From Aureococcus anophagefferens (taxonomy: Eukaryota; Sar; Pelagophyceae; Pelagomonadales; Pelagomonadaceae): 64,000 nt of DNA. A program made the position numbers and the translations under genes. Each line of letters begins with the position of its first letter. The stretch's first letter is position 1. The stretch spans positions 237,987-301,986 of the forward strand of contig NW_008705575.1 in assembly GCF_000186865.1 (NCBI RefSeq), in the 5' to 3' direction. A model generated the notes under the pieces. The model searched no databases. It worked only from the letters and a program-made list of their open reading frames with translations, and was not told the origin of the DNA. This document shows positions 18,380 through 27,907 of this stretch, piece by piece.

Positions 18380-21102
18380 ATGGCCGACGCCGCTGCCGCC
18401 GAGGCCTTCTTCGCCGCCGCGCCCGCGTCGCAGCCCGACGCCGCGACCGTCGCCGCGCTCGAGGCCTTCGCGCGCCGCGTGCGCGGTACGGAGCGCCCCC
18501 TCGCCGTCGTCACGGCGGGCGGCACGACCGTGCCCCTCGAGGCGCGCACGGTGCGCTACATCGACAACTTCTCGACGGGCAACCGCGGCGCGGCGCTCGC
18601 GGAGTGTCTCCTCGAGCGGGGCTACGCCGTGCTCTTCCTGCACCGGGCGACGTGCGCGTTCCCCTTCGCGCGGCGCCTCGAAAAGGCGCTCCGCGCGGAC
18701 CCCGGGGCCGCGCTCGCCGCGGTCGCCGCGGGCGACGCGGCCTACGCAGCCGGCGCGGCGGCGCTCCGCGACGGCGCGCGCTTCGCGGCGGCGCCCTTTT
18801 CGTCCGTCCACGCCTACCTCGGCCTCCTCCGCGCCGCGTGCGCCGCGGTCGCGCCGCTCGGGCACCGGGCCGTCGTCGTCTGCGCCGCGGCCGTCAGCGA
18901 CTTCCACGTCGCGACGCCGCCGGAGCACAAGATCCAGAGCACCGGCGGCGCGGGCCTGACGCTGGAGCTCGACGCCGTGCCCAAGATGCTCGGGCTCCTC
19001 AAGCCCTGGGGCGCGTCTTGCGTCGCGTCCTGTGTGGAAATCAACCACTGGTTTGGGTGGTCCTGACCAAACTTGAGAATTCTCTATCTCGGTCACATCG
19101 AAGTCGATTCGGCTGATTTTTGGACGAATCGATTGCCCTTGACAAGCTCTCGAAGCACAGCGAAAGAGTCTGGTCCAAACCGTTCGATTACGCGCACATT
19201 GAAGTCGAGTTGAAGATTTGATTTTCACGCAGGTCGTGTCGTTCAAGCTCGAGACGGACGCGGCGCTCGTCGACGCCAAGGCGGCGGCGGCGCTGGAGCA
19301 CTACGGCGTCGACGGCGTCGTCGCGAACCTGCTCGACTCCTACGCGACGCGCGCGACGGTCCACGCGCCGGCCGCGTTCGACGCGCCGCTGCGCCTCGAA
19401 GACGCGCGGGGCGTCGACGGGGCGCTCGCGGACGCGATCGTCCGCATCCACGGCGCCGCGGGCGCGCCGCCGCCGCCGGACCCCCTCGCCGTGCGCCTCG
19501 TCGACGAGGTTCATGTCGATGTTTGTATCGACGCGCTCCTCGCGGCCGCCCGCGCGGACGTCGACCGCCGGTTCGGGACGCCCCGACCAAACTTTGACAT
19601 GCTCGAGCTCGTCGACGTCGATTCGGCGGAGTTTTGGACGAATCGATCGCTCTCAGCGAGGTCTCGGAGCACGGCCGAAGAGCTCGCGTCGAAACCGTTC
19701 GATGACGCGCGCGAAGTCGGGTTGCATATGTTTGTTTCCCGCCCAGGCGGCCGCGGACGGCGGCGACGCGTGCCTCGACGCGAAGCTCGCGGCCGGCGTC
19801 GCCGTCCACCACGTCGCCGCCGCGGCCTGCGGCGTGCCGTCGTGGCGCAAGGTGCCCGGCGAGTGGGGCGACGACTACGGCCCCGTGGAGCGCGGCGGCG
19901 CGCTCTGGTTCGAAAAGGCGGGCGCGCCGAAGACGCGGTCGCGGATCCTGCTGCTCCACGGCGGCGTCCACTGCTACTACAGCGCCAAGGCCTACGCGCC
20001 GCTCGCGTCGCGCCTCGCGGCGCTTACGGGCCTGCCCGTGCTCGCGCCGGACTACCGCCTCGCGCCGTCGTGCCCCTTCCCCGCGGCGGTCGACGACTGC
20101 GGTGCCGCGCTCGCGTGGCTCGCGGCCCACGAGCTCGACGGCGCGGGCGCGCCGGCGCCGTCCCCCGCCGACGCGCTCTTCCTCGCGGGCGATAGTTCCG
20201 GCGGCGGCCTCGCCGTCGCCGCGGCGCTCGCGAACGGCGCCGCGGCGTCGCGCGCGCCCGTCGCGGGCGTCGTCGGCTTCAGCCCCTGGCTCGACCTCAC
20301 CTGCGGCGGCGAAAGCTACGAGACGCGCAAGTTCGACGCGGCGACGAAACGAGGCGACCCCGTCTTCAACAGCGGCGACGCGGAGACGGAGCGGGACGAG
20401 ACGCGCGAGGTGCTGTGCCGGAAATCAACCGGTGGAACGCCCTTTCCAGCAAAAACTTCAAACCTCTCCATCTCGATCACATCGAAGTCGATTCGGCTGA
20501 TTTTTGGACGAATCGTGTTTGCTCGGCGAGTTCTTTCCGGACAGTGAAGAGAGTATGTCGAAATCGTGCAAGCACATGCATATTGAAGTTTTGTTTCCTG
20601 CCCAGGCGAGATGGCGGCGGCGTACCTCGCGGGCGCGGACCCGGCGGACCCGCGCGCGTCGCCCGCGTTCGCGCCGGACCTGTCCGCGCTGCCGCCGACG
20701 CTCTTCGTCTGCGGCGACGCGGACGTCGTCCTCGACGACGCGCGCGACTTCGCGGCGAAATGCGACAACGTCGACGTCGACGTCTGGCCGCGGCTCTGGC
20801 ACGACTTCGTCATGTACACGGAGGGCTGCGGCACGGGCGCGCCGCTCGCCGAGGCCGACGTCGCGCTCAGGCGCGCCGCGCGGTGGATGCGGAAGCGCGC
20901 GCCGGGCGTCGGCGGGCCGGACGTGTTCGACTACGCGGCCGAGGACGCGCCGGCCGCGGCGCCGGAGAAGCCCAAGGCGCGGCGCCACCTCCACCACGGC
21001 GGCTACCACTGGCGCACCTGGCGCACCTGGCGCCACCGGCGCCGCGGCCACGAGGACACGGGCGAGCCCAAGGGCGGCGGCGCAACCGCGGCGGACTACT
21101 GA
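18380..21102 (+). CDS. Phosphopantothenoylcysteine synthetase fused to an alpha/beta hydrolase
   Basis: Exons 18380-19021, 19233-19541, 19747-20404 and 20606-21102 give one 701-residue frame. The N-terminal part (~1-290) matches eukaryotic PPCS, the CoA-pathway enzyme joining cysteine to 4'-phosphopantothenate: TVRYIDNFSTGNRGA, AAAVSDF, HKIQS, and SCVVSFKLETD across the first intron. The C-terminal part (~320-660) is an HSL-type alpha/beta hydrolase with the HGG oxyanion motif near 387, nucleophile GDSSGG near 466, the Asp in FVCGDADVVLDD and the His in LWHDFV. No stop separates the two. A His/Arg/Gly-rich tail follows. ATGs at 18269-18284 are possible alternative starts. Confidence 0.78.
19022..19232 (+). 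mobile_element. Introner element, family A (PPCS intron 1)
   Basis: Target copies are GTCGCGTC at 19022 and GTCGTGTC at 19233, giving a GT-AG intron, phase 0. The element begins CTGTGTGGAAATCAACC and ends TTTTCACGCAG. It has the exact core in gene sense. Confidence 0.93.
19542..19746 (+). mobile_element. Introner element, family A (intron 2)
   Basis: The target copy GCGGCCGC occurs at 19542 and 19747. The element is partly diverged (begins CCGCGCGGACG, ends TTCCCGCCCAG). GC-AG, phase 0. It sits at the border between the PPCS and hydrolase parts. Confidence 0.88.
20405..20605 (+). mobile_element. Introner element, family A variant (intron 3)
   Basis: Target copies are GCGAGGTG at 20405 and GCGAGATG at 20606. 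It begins CTGTGCCGGAAATCAACC and ends TTTCCTGCCCAG, so its right end looks like family B while the body is family A. Exact core in gene sense. GC-AG. Confidence 0.9.
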
Positions 21103-21185
21103 GTCGTCGAAGGTAAACTGCGCTGCACTTCCGTTCATGAACGCCTTCAATTCGACGATGTTGAATTCGCTGCCACAAGCGAGAG

Positions 21186-22799
21186 ATGGCTAGCTCTCGC
21201 ATGCTCTCTCGCATCGCTCCGAGCATGCTCTCCCGCGCTCGCCGCGTTGCCGATGCGCCGCGCGCCGCCGCGTCGCTGCGCCACGCCGCCGCCGCGTCGC
21301 TGCGCCGCGCGTCGCGCCGCTTCGGCGCGGCGCCGCGCCTCGCCGTCGCCGAACGGTCGGCGCGCTACGCCGAGCTCTCGAGCGACGACGTCGCGGCGTT
21401 CCGGACCATGACGTCGAGCGTCCTCGAGGGCGCCGAGGCCTGCCGGCCCTACAACGTCGACTGGATGTCCAAGTGGGAGGGCCGGGCCCGCGTCGTGCTG
21501 CGGCCGGCGTCGACGGCCGAGGTGAGCGCGATTCTAAAATACTGCGACGCGCGGCGGCTCGCCGTCGTGCCCCAGGGCGGCAAGACGGGCCTCGTCGGCG
21601 GCTCCGTGCCCGTGCACGACGAGGTCGTGCTCTCGCTCGCGCGCATGGACCGCATCGAGGCCTTCGACGCGGACACGGGCGTCGCGACGATGGAGGCCGG
21701 CGTCGTTTTGGGCGACCTCGACGCGTTCCTCCGGGAGCGGGGCTTCGTCGCGCCGCTGGATCTCGGCGCGTCGGGCACGTGCACCGTCGGCGGGAACCTC
21801 GCGACGAACGCGGGCGGCGTGCGCTTCGTGCGCTACGGTTCCCTCCGCGGGTCGTGCGTCGGCGTCGAGTTCGTCAAGGCCGACGGCACGGTCGTCGACT
21901 GCGCGTCCGTGCCGCTCCGCAAGGACAACACGGGCTACGCGCTGCCGCAGCTATTGATCGGCTCCGAGGGCACGCTCGGCGTCATCACGCGCCTCGCGCT
22001 CGCGGCGCCGCCGCGGCCGAGCGCCGTGTCCGTCGCGTGGCTCGCGTGCGATGACTTCGACGGCGTCCGCGGCGCGCTGGCCCTCGCGCGGCGGCACCTC
22101 GCGGAGGTGCTGTCGGCCATCGAGTTCGTCGACGGCAACGCGCTGCGCGCGGTCCTCGACCGCGAGCGGGACCTCGACGACCCGCTCGCCGGCGGCGCCG
22201 CGCGCTTCCGCGTCCTCGTCGAGTGCGCGGGCAGCGACGGCGCGCACGACGGCGCGAAGCTCGAGCGGTTCCTCGAGGCCGCGTTCGACGACGGCTGCGT
22301 CTCGGACGGCGTCCTCGCGCCGAGCGCCACCAAGGCGGAGCGGCTCTGGCGGCTCCGCGAGGGCGTCTCGGACTCGATGACCGCCGCGGGCTTCGTCTAC
22401 AAGTACGACGTGAGCCTGCCCCACGCGCACCTCTACCGCCTCGTCGACGAGTGCCGCGACCGCCTCGCGGCCGCGGGCTTCCCGGACGGGGAGGAGATCA
22501 ACGTCGCGGGCTACGGCCACGTCGGCGACGCGAACCTCCACCTCAACGTCTGCGACTTTTTCGGCTACCGGGAACCGCTCCGGGCCGCGCTCGAGCCCTG
22601 GGTCTTCGAGCGCGTCGCCGCGCTCGGCGGCTCCGTGAGCGCGGAGCACGGCGTCGGCCAGTGCAAAACCGACTACCTCCACCTCAACAAGCCGCCGCCG
22701 GCGCTCGCCCTCATGGCCGAGCTCAAGCGGGCCATGGACCCGAACCTCATCCTCAACCCCTACAAGGTCCTGCCGCCCGCGCTCCTCGACGAGCCCTAA
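21186..22799 (+). CDS. D2HGDH: D-2-hydroxyglutarate dehydrogenase, mitochondrial
   Basis: An FAD enzyme oxidising D-2-hydroxyglutarate to 2-oxoglutarate. It has 537 residues and no intron. The first ~50 residues are Arg/Ala/Ser-rich with no acids until residue ~22, a mitochondrial presequence. The FAD_binding_4 domain spans ~110-290, with VPQGGKTGLVGGSVPVHDEV and GNLATNAGGVRFVRYGSLRG. The C-terminal FAD-oxidase domain has GYGHVGDANLHLNV and SAEHGVGQCKTDYL, the metal and active-site histidines of the D-lactate/D-2-HG dehydrogenase family. Length and motifs fit D2HGDH better than D-LDH. The ATG at 21186 lies 83 nt after the upstream gene's stop on the same strand. Confidence 0.9.
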   Translation: MASSRMLSRIAPSMLSRARRVADAPRAAASLRHAAAASLRRASRRFGAAPRLAVAERSARYAELSSDDVAAFRTMTSSVLEGAEACRPYNVDWMSKWEGRARVVLRPASTAEVSAILKYCDARRLAVVPQGGKTGLVGGSVPVHDEVVLSLARMDRIEAFDADTGVATMEAGVVLGDLDAFLRERGFVAPLDLGASGTCTVGGNLATNAGGVRFVRYGSLRGSCVGVEFVKADGTVVDCASVPLRKDNTGYALPQLLIGSEGTLGVITRLALAAPPRPSAVSVAWLACDDFDGVRGALALARRHLAEVLSAIEFVDGNALRAVLDRERDLDDPLAGGAARFRVLVECAGSDGAHDGAKLERFLEAAFDDGCVSDGVLAPSATKAERLWRLREGVSDSMTAAGFVYKYDVSLPHAHLYRLVDECRDRLAAAGFPDGEEINVAGYGHVGDANLHLNVCDFFGYREPLRAALEPWVFERVAALGGSVSAEHGVGQCKTDYLHLNKPPPALALMAELKRAMDPNLILNPYKVLPPALLDEP

Positions 22800-22963
22800 C
22801 ACCGATTCGGATACTTCTCGCGTCGTCGCCGGCCATCCTAGAACGCGGTCGTGAGCTACCACCACGTCTTCGTCCACGCTTCATCACCGCCATCCGGCCT
22901 CGGGTCGAAAGAGCAGAGCAATTGCAGAGCACGGGGAGCCAGATTTTCGGACACGATATTATT

Positions 22964-23617
22964 ATGGCAGCCCCGACCCGCGCGGAGCTCGACACGATGC
23001 TCGCGACGGTGCTGGCCGTCGGCGGCCCCCACTCCCTCGAGATCAAGGCGACGGCGCTCCTCTGCTTCGGCTACGTCGACGCGGCCGGCGCGTCGCGGGT
23101 GGTCTACATGGACGGGAAGCGCGACGGCGCCGCGGTCATCGCGAACAAGTGCGAGGCCGCCATCGCCTTCGCCAGGCCGTCGCGCCTCGTGCCCCGGGGC
23201 TTCTACGCGCGGGAGCGCGCGGGCCGGGGCGTTGTCGCCCACGGCCTGAACCTGCTCCGCTTCGGGGCGGGCGCGACCGTCGCGACGTGGGCGCTGCTGC
23301 CCGCCGTCCTCGCGCTCCGCGCGGCCGCGGCCTGCCTGCCGCCCTGCAAGCGGCCCTGCACGGCGGCCTTCTTCGCGCTCCTGAACTGCTACTTCGCCCT
23401 CGCGCGCGGGCGCACGTTTTGCCTCGGCTTCCAGGGCGGCGCGCCGATCTTCGACGAGTCCGGCGCCGTCGTCGCGGCCTTCGCGGCGTCCGGCGCCCTC
23501 GGGTCGCAGGACGAGGCGTGCCTCGCCGCGGGGCTCGAGGCCGCGGGCCTCGCGCGACTCGACGGCGACGACGGCGCGCTGCGGGGCTTCGCCTGGAAGG
23601 CGGCGCCGTCGAAGTAA
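22964..23617 (+). CDS. GlcG/HbpS-family-like protein
   Basis: A 217-residue protein. Two blocks fit the GlcG/HbpS (DUF336) fold seen in haem-binding or haem-degrading and glycolate-operon proteins: VVYMDGKRDGAAVIANKCEA near residue 45 and GGAPIFDESGAVVAAFAASG followed by SQDE near 165. Between them is an extra hydrophobic Ala/Leu/Cys-rich insert of about 50 residues (around ATWALLPAVLALRAAA), so the protein may be membrane-attached. Haem binding is not proven by the sequence. The start is the first ATG. The stop is 6 nt from the convergent gene's stop. Confidence 0.6.
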   Translation: MAAPTRAELDTMLATVLAVGGPHSLEIKATALLCFGYVDAAGASRVVYMDGKRDGAAVIANKCEAAIAFARPSRLVPRGFYARERAGRGVVAHGLNLLRFGAGATVATWALLPAVLALRAAAACLPPCKRPCTAAFFALLNCYFALARGRTFCLGFQGGAPIFDESGAVVAAFAASGALGSQDEACLAAGLEAAGLARLDGDDGALRGFAWKAAPSK

Positions 23618-23623
23618 CGGGTC

Positions 23624-24674
23624 TTAGGCCGCCCCGCGCGCGGCCTCGCGGAGCTTGGCGACGTCCTGCTCCGGCGCGGCGCACGCGTCCGTCCCGCAGG
23701 GGAAGATTGTGCCGGCCGCGCGCCCGAGGGGCGCGACGTACGGGTCCGCCGCTGCGCCGTGGGGCCTGTGTGCAATGGACGGATCGATTGCTCTCGTCGA
23801 GTTCTCGAAGCACAGCGAAAGTGCTCGTGTCAAAACATTCGCATACGCGCACATTGAAGTCGGGTTGAAGATTTGATTTGCACACAGCGGGTTGCCCCGC
23901 GAGGAGCGCCGCGCGCGTCTCCGCGTCCGAGTTCACGGACATGCCGTCGACGAGCGGCGCGCGGTTCGCGTCGAAGCAGAACCGGTCCGCGGCGCGGTAG
24001 CTGTTCTGGTGGAGCACGGAGCCCGAGTTCGTCAGGCACCGGAACCGGCAGAGCTCGAAGTCGGACGCCGCGCCTCGGAGCACGGCGTGCGTCGCGCCGC
24101 GGCGCACGCGGTCCCGGGCCGGCGCGGCGGCGTCGGACACGCAGCACGCGACGCAGGCCTCGTAGGTCGCGCAGCAGCCGCCACCGGCGCACGCGGCGCA
24201 CGGCGGCGGCGGCGCGCCGCAGCAGCAGCCGCCGCCGTCGAGGCCGCCGGGCGCGCAGACGCCGCCGGCGCTGTCGACGACGGCCGTCGGCGACGCGCCG
24301 AGCGTGTTCCGGCACCGCCGCGCCGCGGGCGCGCGCGCGGCCGCGGGCGCCGCGGGCGCCGCGAAGCGCGGCGCGCGCTCGGGCCGCGCCGCGGGCCGCG
24401 CGGGCGCCGCCGCGCCGCGCGCGGGCCGCTCCCGCGCCGCCGGCGCCGGCCGCGCCGCCTTGGGCGACGCGCGCGGCGCCGGGAGCAGCGCGCCGGCGTG
24501 GGCGCAGACGATGCCGTAGAGCGTCGTCAGCAGCAGCAAAAAACCGACGACGCGCAGCGCGTCGCAGCGCGGCGGCCGGCGCTTCGGTGGCGTATGCGTC
24601 GCGGACGTCGGACGCGGCGCAGCGGGCCGCGACGCGACCGGGCTGGTCGGGTTTATGCGCGCGGCTGGCCCCAT
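23624..24674 (-). CDS. SPRING-like (SREBP-regulating, PF10218) membrane protein
   Basis: Exons 24674-23896 and 23765-23624 give 306 residues. A basic N-terminus precedes one membrane segment (RVVGFLLLLTTLYGIVCAHA, a type II or signal-anchor). A Pro/Ala/Arg linker leads to the Cys-rich domain of the SPRING1/C12orf49 family: RRCRNTLG, GGCCC, CAACAGGGCCATYEACVACC, FELCRFRCLTNSGSVLHQNS. In animals this Golgi protein helps activate SREBP proteases; that role in an alga is only inference. The last 47 residues come from exon 2. The stop overlaps the 3' region of the convergent gene. Confidence 0.82.
23766..23895 (+). mobile_element. Introner element, family A, internally deleted
   Basis: A 130-nt intron in the minus-strand gene. 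It begins GCAACCCG/CTGTGTGCAAATC and ends TTGCACACAG, with GCCCCACG after it (5/8 target match). About 80 nt including the shared core is missing, yet both ends and the frame are intact. Confidence 0.86.
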
Positions 24675-24848
24675 CGTAGAGGCCCGCCTTCACGGCTCGA
24701 ACTGCTGCGGCAGATCGAGATCTGCGGCAAGGTTTCGGCGAGCAGTTTCGAACCGCTCCTTGCGCCGCCAATTCCTCGTGTCTCTGACCGCGCCGCCGAA
24801 GTGCCACACGACCTTACATCCTCCATCGCGTCGCGCTCTCAAAGAAGC

Positions 24849-26003
24849 ATGGTGACTGTAGCCGATGACTTCTCGATGGGGGCCCGCGTCGAGCTCCACG
24901 GCCTCAAGGGCGCCGCGGAGCACAACGGCAAGCACGGCACGGTCACGGGGCTGCAAAACGAGCGGCTCAAGGTCCGGCTCGACGCGAGCGGCGGCCAGAC
25001 GCTCGCGCTCAAGCCGGCGAACCTCGCGCGCGAGACGGCGCCCGACCGCGACGAGGCGGACCGCCTCAAGACGGAGTCGACAAACGCGCTCCTCAAAGTG
25101 TCCGAGACGCTCCAGCGCGTCGGCACCAGCCGCGAGGCGATGGTCGCCGCGTTCGCGGCGGAGTCCGCGAGCGTCGACGACATCGCCGCGGGCTTCGACC
25201 GCGCGCTCCAGTTCTACGGGCCGGGCGTTTCCGGCGCCGACGCCGAGGCGCGCGCGCACCTGCTCGCGTCCAAGGCCTCGGCGCTGCTCATGTCCGTCGC
25301 GGGCCGCGAGGGGCTCCCCGAGAGCCTGCGCGTCGCGCGCGACGCCCTCGGGCTCTCGCACGAAGCGTACAAACTCTCGCCGACGAAGATGGGCGCCTTC
25401 TCCATCGCAAGGTGCGCGGCGAACGTCGGCGCGGATCTCGGCGTGAACGAGCTCCAGGCCGCGCTCGATCCCCTCTACGACATGTTCGCCGAGACCGCGG
25501 GCGAACCCCTGGGGAAGCGCGAGGCCCACGACCGGTACATGCGGTCCTGCCTGCTGTCGCTCCTCTTCCGCGCGCAATGGAAGGGCCTCGGCGGCAAGTG
25601 CCAGTTCGCCGGCCCGGGCGAGGTGGGCACGATGCTCATGCCCGTCCTCGGCGGCCCCGACGCGGTCGAGCTCCTCGACGCGCGCGAGTTCTACGCGCGC
25701 GCCGGCGAGGGCGCGGCGCGCGACCGCGTCGCCGCGCGCGTCGCCGCGGCGCAGGCGGCGATCGACGCCAGGCTGCCGCCCGACAAGGTGGAGCCCTGGC
25801 CGCCCCTCGACGAGGTGCCGCCCTGCGCTCCCGGCGGCGACGGCGCGGAGCAGCGCCGCGCGGTCGCGGAGCAGCGCGGGGTGCCCCGGGGGGCCGCGGG
25901 CTCGGGCTGGGTCCGCCTCTGCGACCCGGACTGGGAGAAGTACTTCTACCGCGGCGACCCCAGCCTCCCGAGCATCGACTACGTCGTCGAGCCCCACGAC
26001 TAG
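24849..26003 (+). CDS. Unknown protein with an N-terminal SH3-like barrel
   Basis: A 384-residue, intronless protein. Residues ~8-60 (GARVELHGLKGAAEHNGKHG...LKPANL) look like the small beta-barrel seen at the start of many algal proteins. The rest is alpha-helical (~70-260) and ends with a Trp/Pro-rich segment and DPDWEKYFYRGDP. There is no signal peptide or membrane span, and I do not recognise the family. The ATG at 24849 is the first in the frame after the promoter and is 174 nt from the divergent gene's ATG. Confidence 0.65.
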   Translation: MVTVADDFSMGARVELHGLKGAAEHNGKHGTVTGLQNERLKVRLDASGGQTLALKPANLARETAPDRDEADRLKTESTNALLKVSETLQRVGTSREAMVAAFAAESASVDDIAAGFDRALQFYGPGVSGADAEARAHLLASKASALLMSVAGREGLPESLRVARDALGLSHEAYKLSPTKMGAFSIARCAANVGADLGVNELQAALDPLYDMFAETAGEPLGKREAHDRYMRSCLLSLLFRAQWKGLGGKCQFAGPGEVGTMLMPVLGGPDAVELLDAREFYARAGEGAARDRVAARVAAAQAAIDARLPPDKVEPWPPLDEVPPCAPGGDGAEQRRAVAEQRGVPRGAAGSGWVRLCDPDWEKYFYRGDPSLPSIDYVVEPHD

Positions 26004-26089
26004 CGCGCCGCCCTCGTCGTCGGACGCCTCGGCCGCGCGCCCGGCCTCCCCGACCCGCGGCTACCACCAGTCCTCGTTCGCTAGAACCA

Positions 26090-27640
26090 TTACGACGCGC
26101 CTTCCCCCGGCCGGCCCGCGGCGAAGGCCGCCTGCTTCTTCTTGCGGCGCTTGGCCTTGCGCCGCGCGTTGCGCGCGGACGGCGCGTCGCCGTCGCCGGC
26201 GTCGCGGGCCCGCTTCGGCGCGCCGCGCTCGAAGAGCGCGAGGAAGAAGCCGATGGTGTCGTCCGCGGCCGGGTCCGTGCGCACGAGCTTGGCGGCGTCG
26301 TCCGCGCCGAGGCCCGCGGCCGCGCGGCCGCGGCGCGGCCAGGCCGGGAGCGCGGCGCGGAGGCGCCAGCCCGGGGCCGCCGCGAGCGCCGCGGCGACGA
26401 CGGCCTCGTTCTCCGCGTCGTGGACGGAGCACGTCGAGTAGGCGACGCGCTCCGCGTTGGGGAAGGCCGCGAGCGCGTGCGCGAGCGCTTCCGTTTGGAA
26501 CGCCGCGAGCTTCGCGACCTGCACAAGAGTGATTCAACGTCGCTTCAACGTGAGTGTTCCGCGCGCGCGCGTTCCGGAAAAAGCATCCACGCTTCGAGAC
26601 CGTTCCGAGAGATGATCGCTCGTCCAAAAATCAGCCGAAACGAGTGGAAAATGGCCGAGATCGGAGCCTTTAAAGTTGGGAATTTCGCTCTCTTGTGCTG
26701 CCCCGTTCGCGACGCGCGCCGCGTCCGCGTCGTCGCGCATGACGTTCCGCTCGACGCCGTCCATGCCGCTGCCGGAGCAGGACGGGTCCAGGAGCACGGC
26801 GCGGATCTTGGACGCCGCGGGGAACGTCGCGACCGTCGCCGCGAGGAAGTCCGCGTTCGACGCTTCGACGGCCGCGCCGGCCTCCGCCGCGCGGCGCGCC
26901 AAGATCTCCAAACGCCGCGCGTCTCGATCGAAGGCGTGGACCGCGCCCCGGTCTCCCAACAACGCCGCGGCGTGCGTCGTCTTGTTGCCCGGCGCCGCGC
27001 ACGCGTCGAGCACGTCGCCGCGCCACGACGGCGGCAAATCCCCCAACAGCGCCTTCGCGGGGAAGCAGGACGCCTTGTCCTGGAGGATGATCTGGCCCGA
27101 CGCCACGAGGGCGTGCCCCCCGTGGAGCGTGCTCGCCAGCGCGCCGGGGAAGGCCAGCACCTCGTCGAGGTGCGCGTCGTCCGTTAACGTTGCGCCGACG
27201 TCGCCGAGCGCCGCGCGCACGCTTGCCTTCGTCGCGCCTCGCAGCGGGTTCACGCGCGCGTAGCGCACGGCCCGCGCCGGCGGCTTCGGCGCGGCGGGCG
27301 CCTGCGTGGCGACGTGGGCCTCGAAGGCGGCTTTGAGGGCCGGCAGCCGCTCCTTGACGCCCCGGAGCAGTTTGCCGCCCGCGCGCTTCGGCAGGCCCCG
27401 GCCGGCCAGGGCGTCGTAGCAGGCCAGCAGGAGGACGCGCCCGTCGTGCTTGCCCAGGGCGTCCCGCAGGTCCGTCGCCGCGATGGCCGCGCGCAGCGAC
27501 GCGCGCACCTTCAGGGCCTCGGCGCAGAGCGCGTAGGTCTTTTTGGGGTCGCGCGACTCGTAGGCCGCCGACTTGAGGCTCCGCGAGCCCTTTTCTACCT
27601 TGGCGAGGCACGCGGCGGCGTCGGCGTAGGACGAGGCCAT
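26090..27640 (-). CDS. NSUN5/Rcm1-like rRNA m5C methyltransferase
   Basis: A SAM-dependent RNA cytosine-5 methyltransferase; the family modifies a conserved cytosine of the large-subunit rRNA in the nucleolus. Exons 27640-26714 and 26518-26090 give 451 residues. SAM-binding motif DACAAPGNKTTH is near residue 205, followed by AVHAFDRD and the cysteine motif LLDPSCSGSG near 285. The catalytic YSTCSVHDAENE lies in exon 2. A Lys/Arg-rich tail (RRKAKRRKKK) suggests nucleolar targeting. The exon junction gives AARVAKLAAFQTEAL, matching the family. I use the ATG at 27640. Confidence 0.88.
26519..26713 (-). mobile_element. Introner element, family B (NSUN5-like gene)
   Basis: In gene sense the target copy GTCGCGAA precedes CGGGGCAGCACAAGAG, and the element ends CTCTTGTGCAG before GTCGCGAA. 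GT-AG, 195 nt, exact core in gene sense. The right end lacks the usual CTGCCCAG spelling. Confidence 0.9.
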
Positions 27641-27907
27641 CACTGTAGCTGCTCAAGATCAGGCGCCGCGTCCATCGCCTGTGGCAAGGACACGGCACTT
27701 GAAGGGCATCGTCGGCGCGCCCGCAGCGCCTGCCAATCGCAGAATCGGCTGTTCTCGTCGCCCGCAAAGTCAATTGCGGATCTGCGCAGCCTCGTCGACG
27801 CACCGGGGGTCTGAGGCCATCGCTCGACAGCCGCCTCCCGCTCCCGAGCTACCACCCGAACACCCGACGTCGCGCGACGCACCGAAGCAACGTCGAGGTC
27901 TAGTCCC

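Noticed and set aside
19513..19560. A separate start codon for the hydrolase part of the PPCS fusion
   Set aside because: The ATG at 19513 is out of frame with the PPCS exon around it. It joins the hydrolase frame only by reading through the introner, which contains the degenerate element and not conserved coding sequence.
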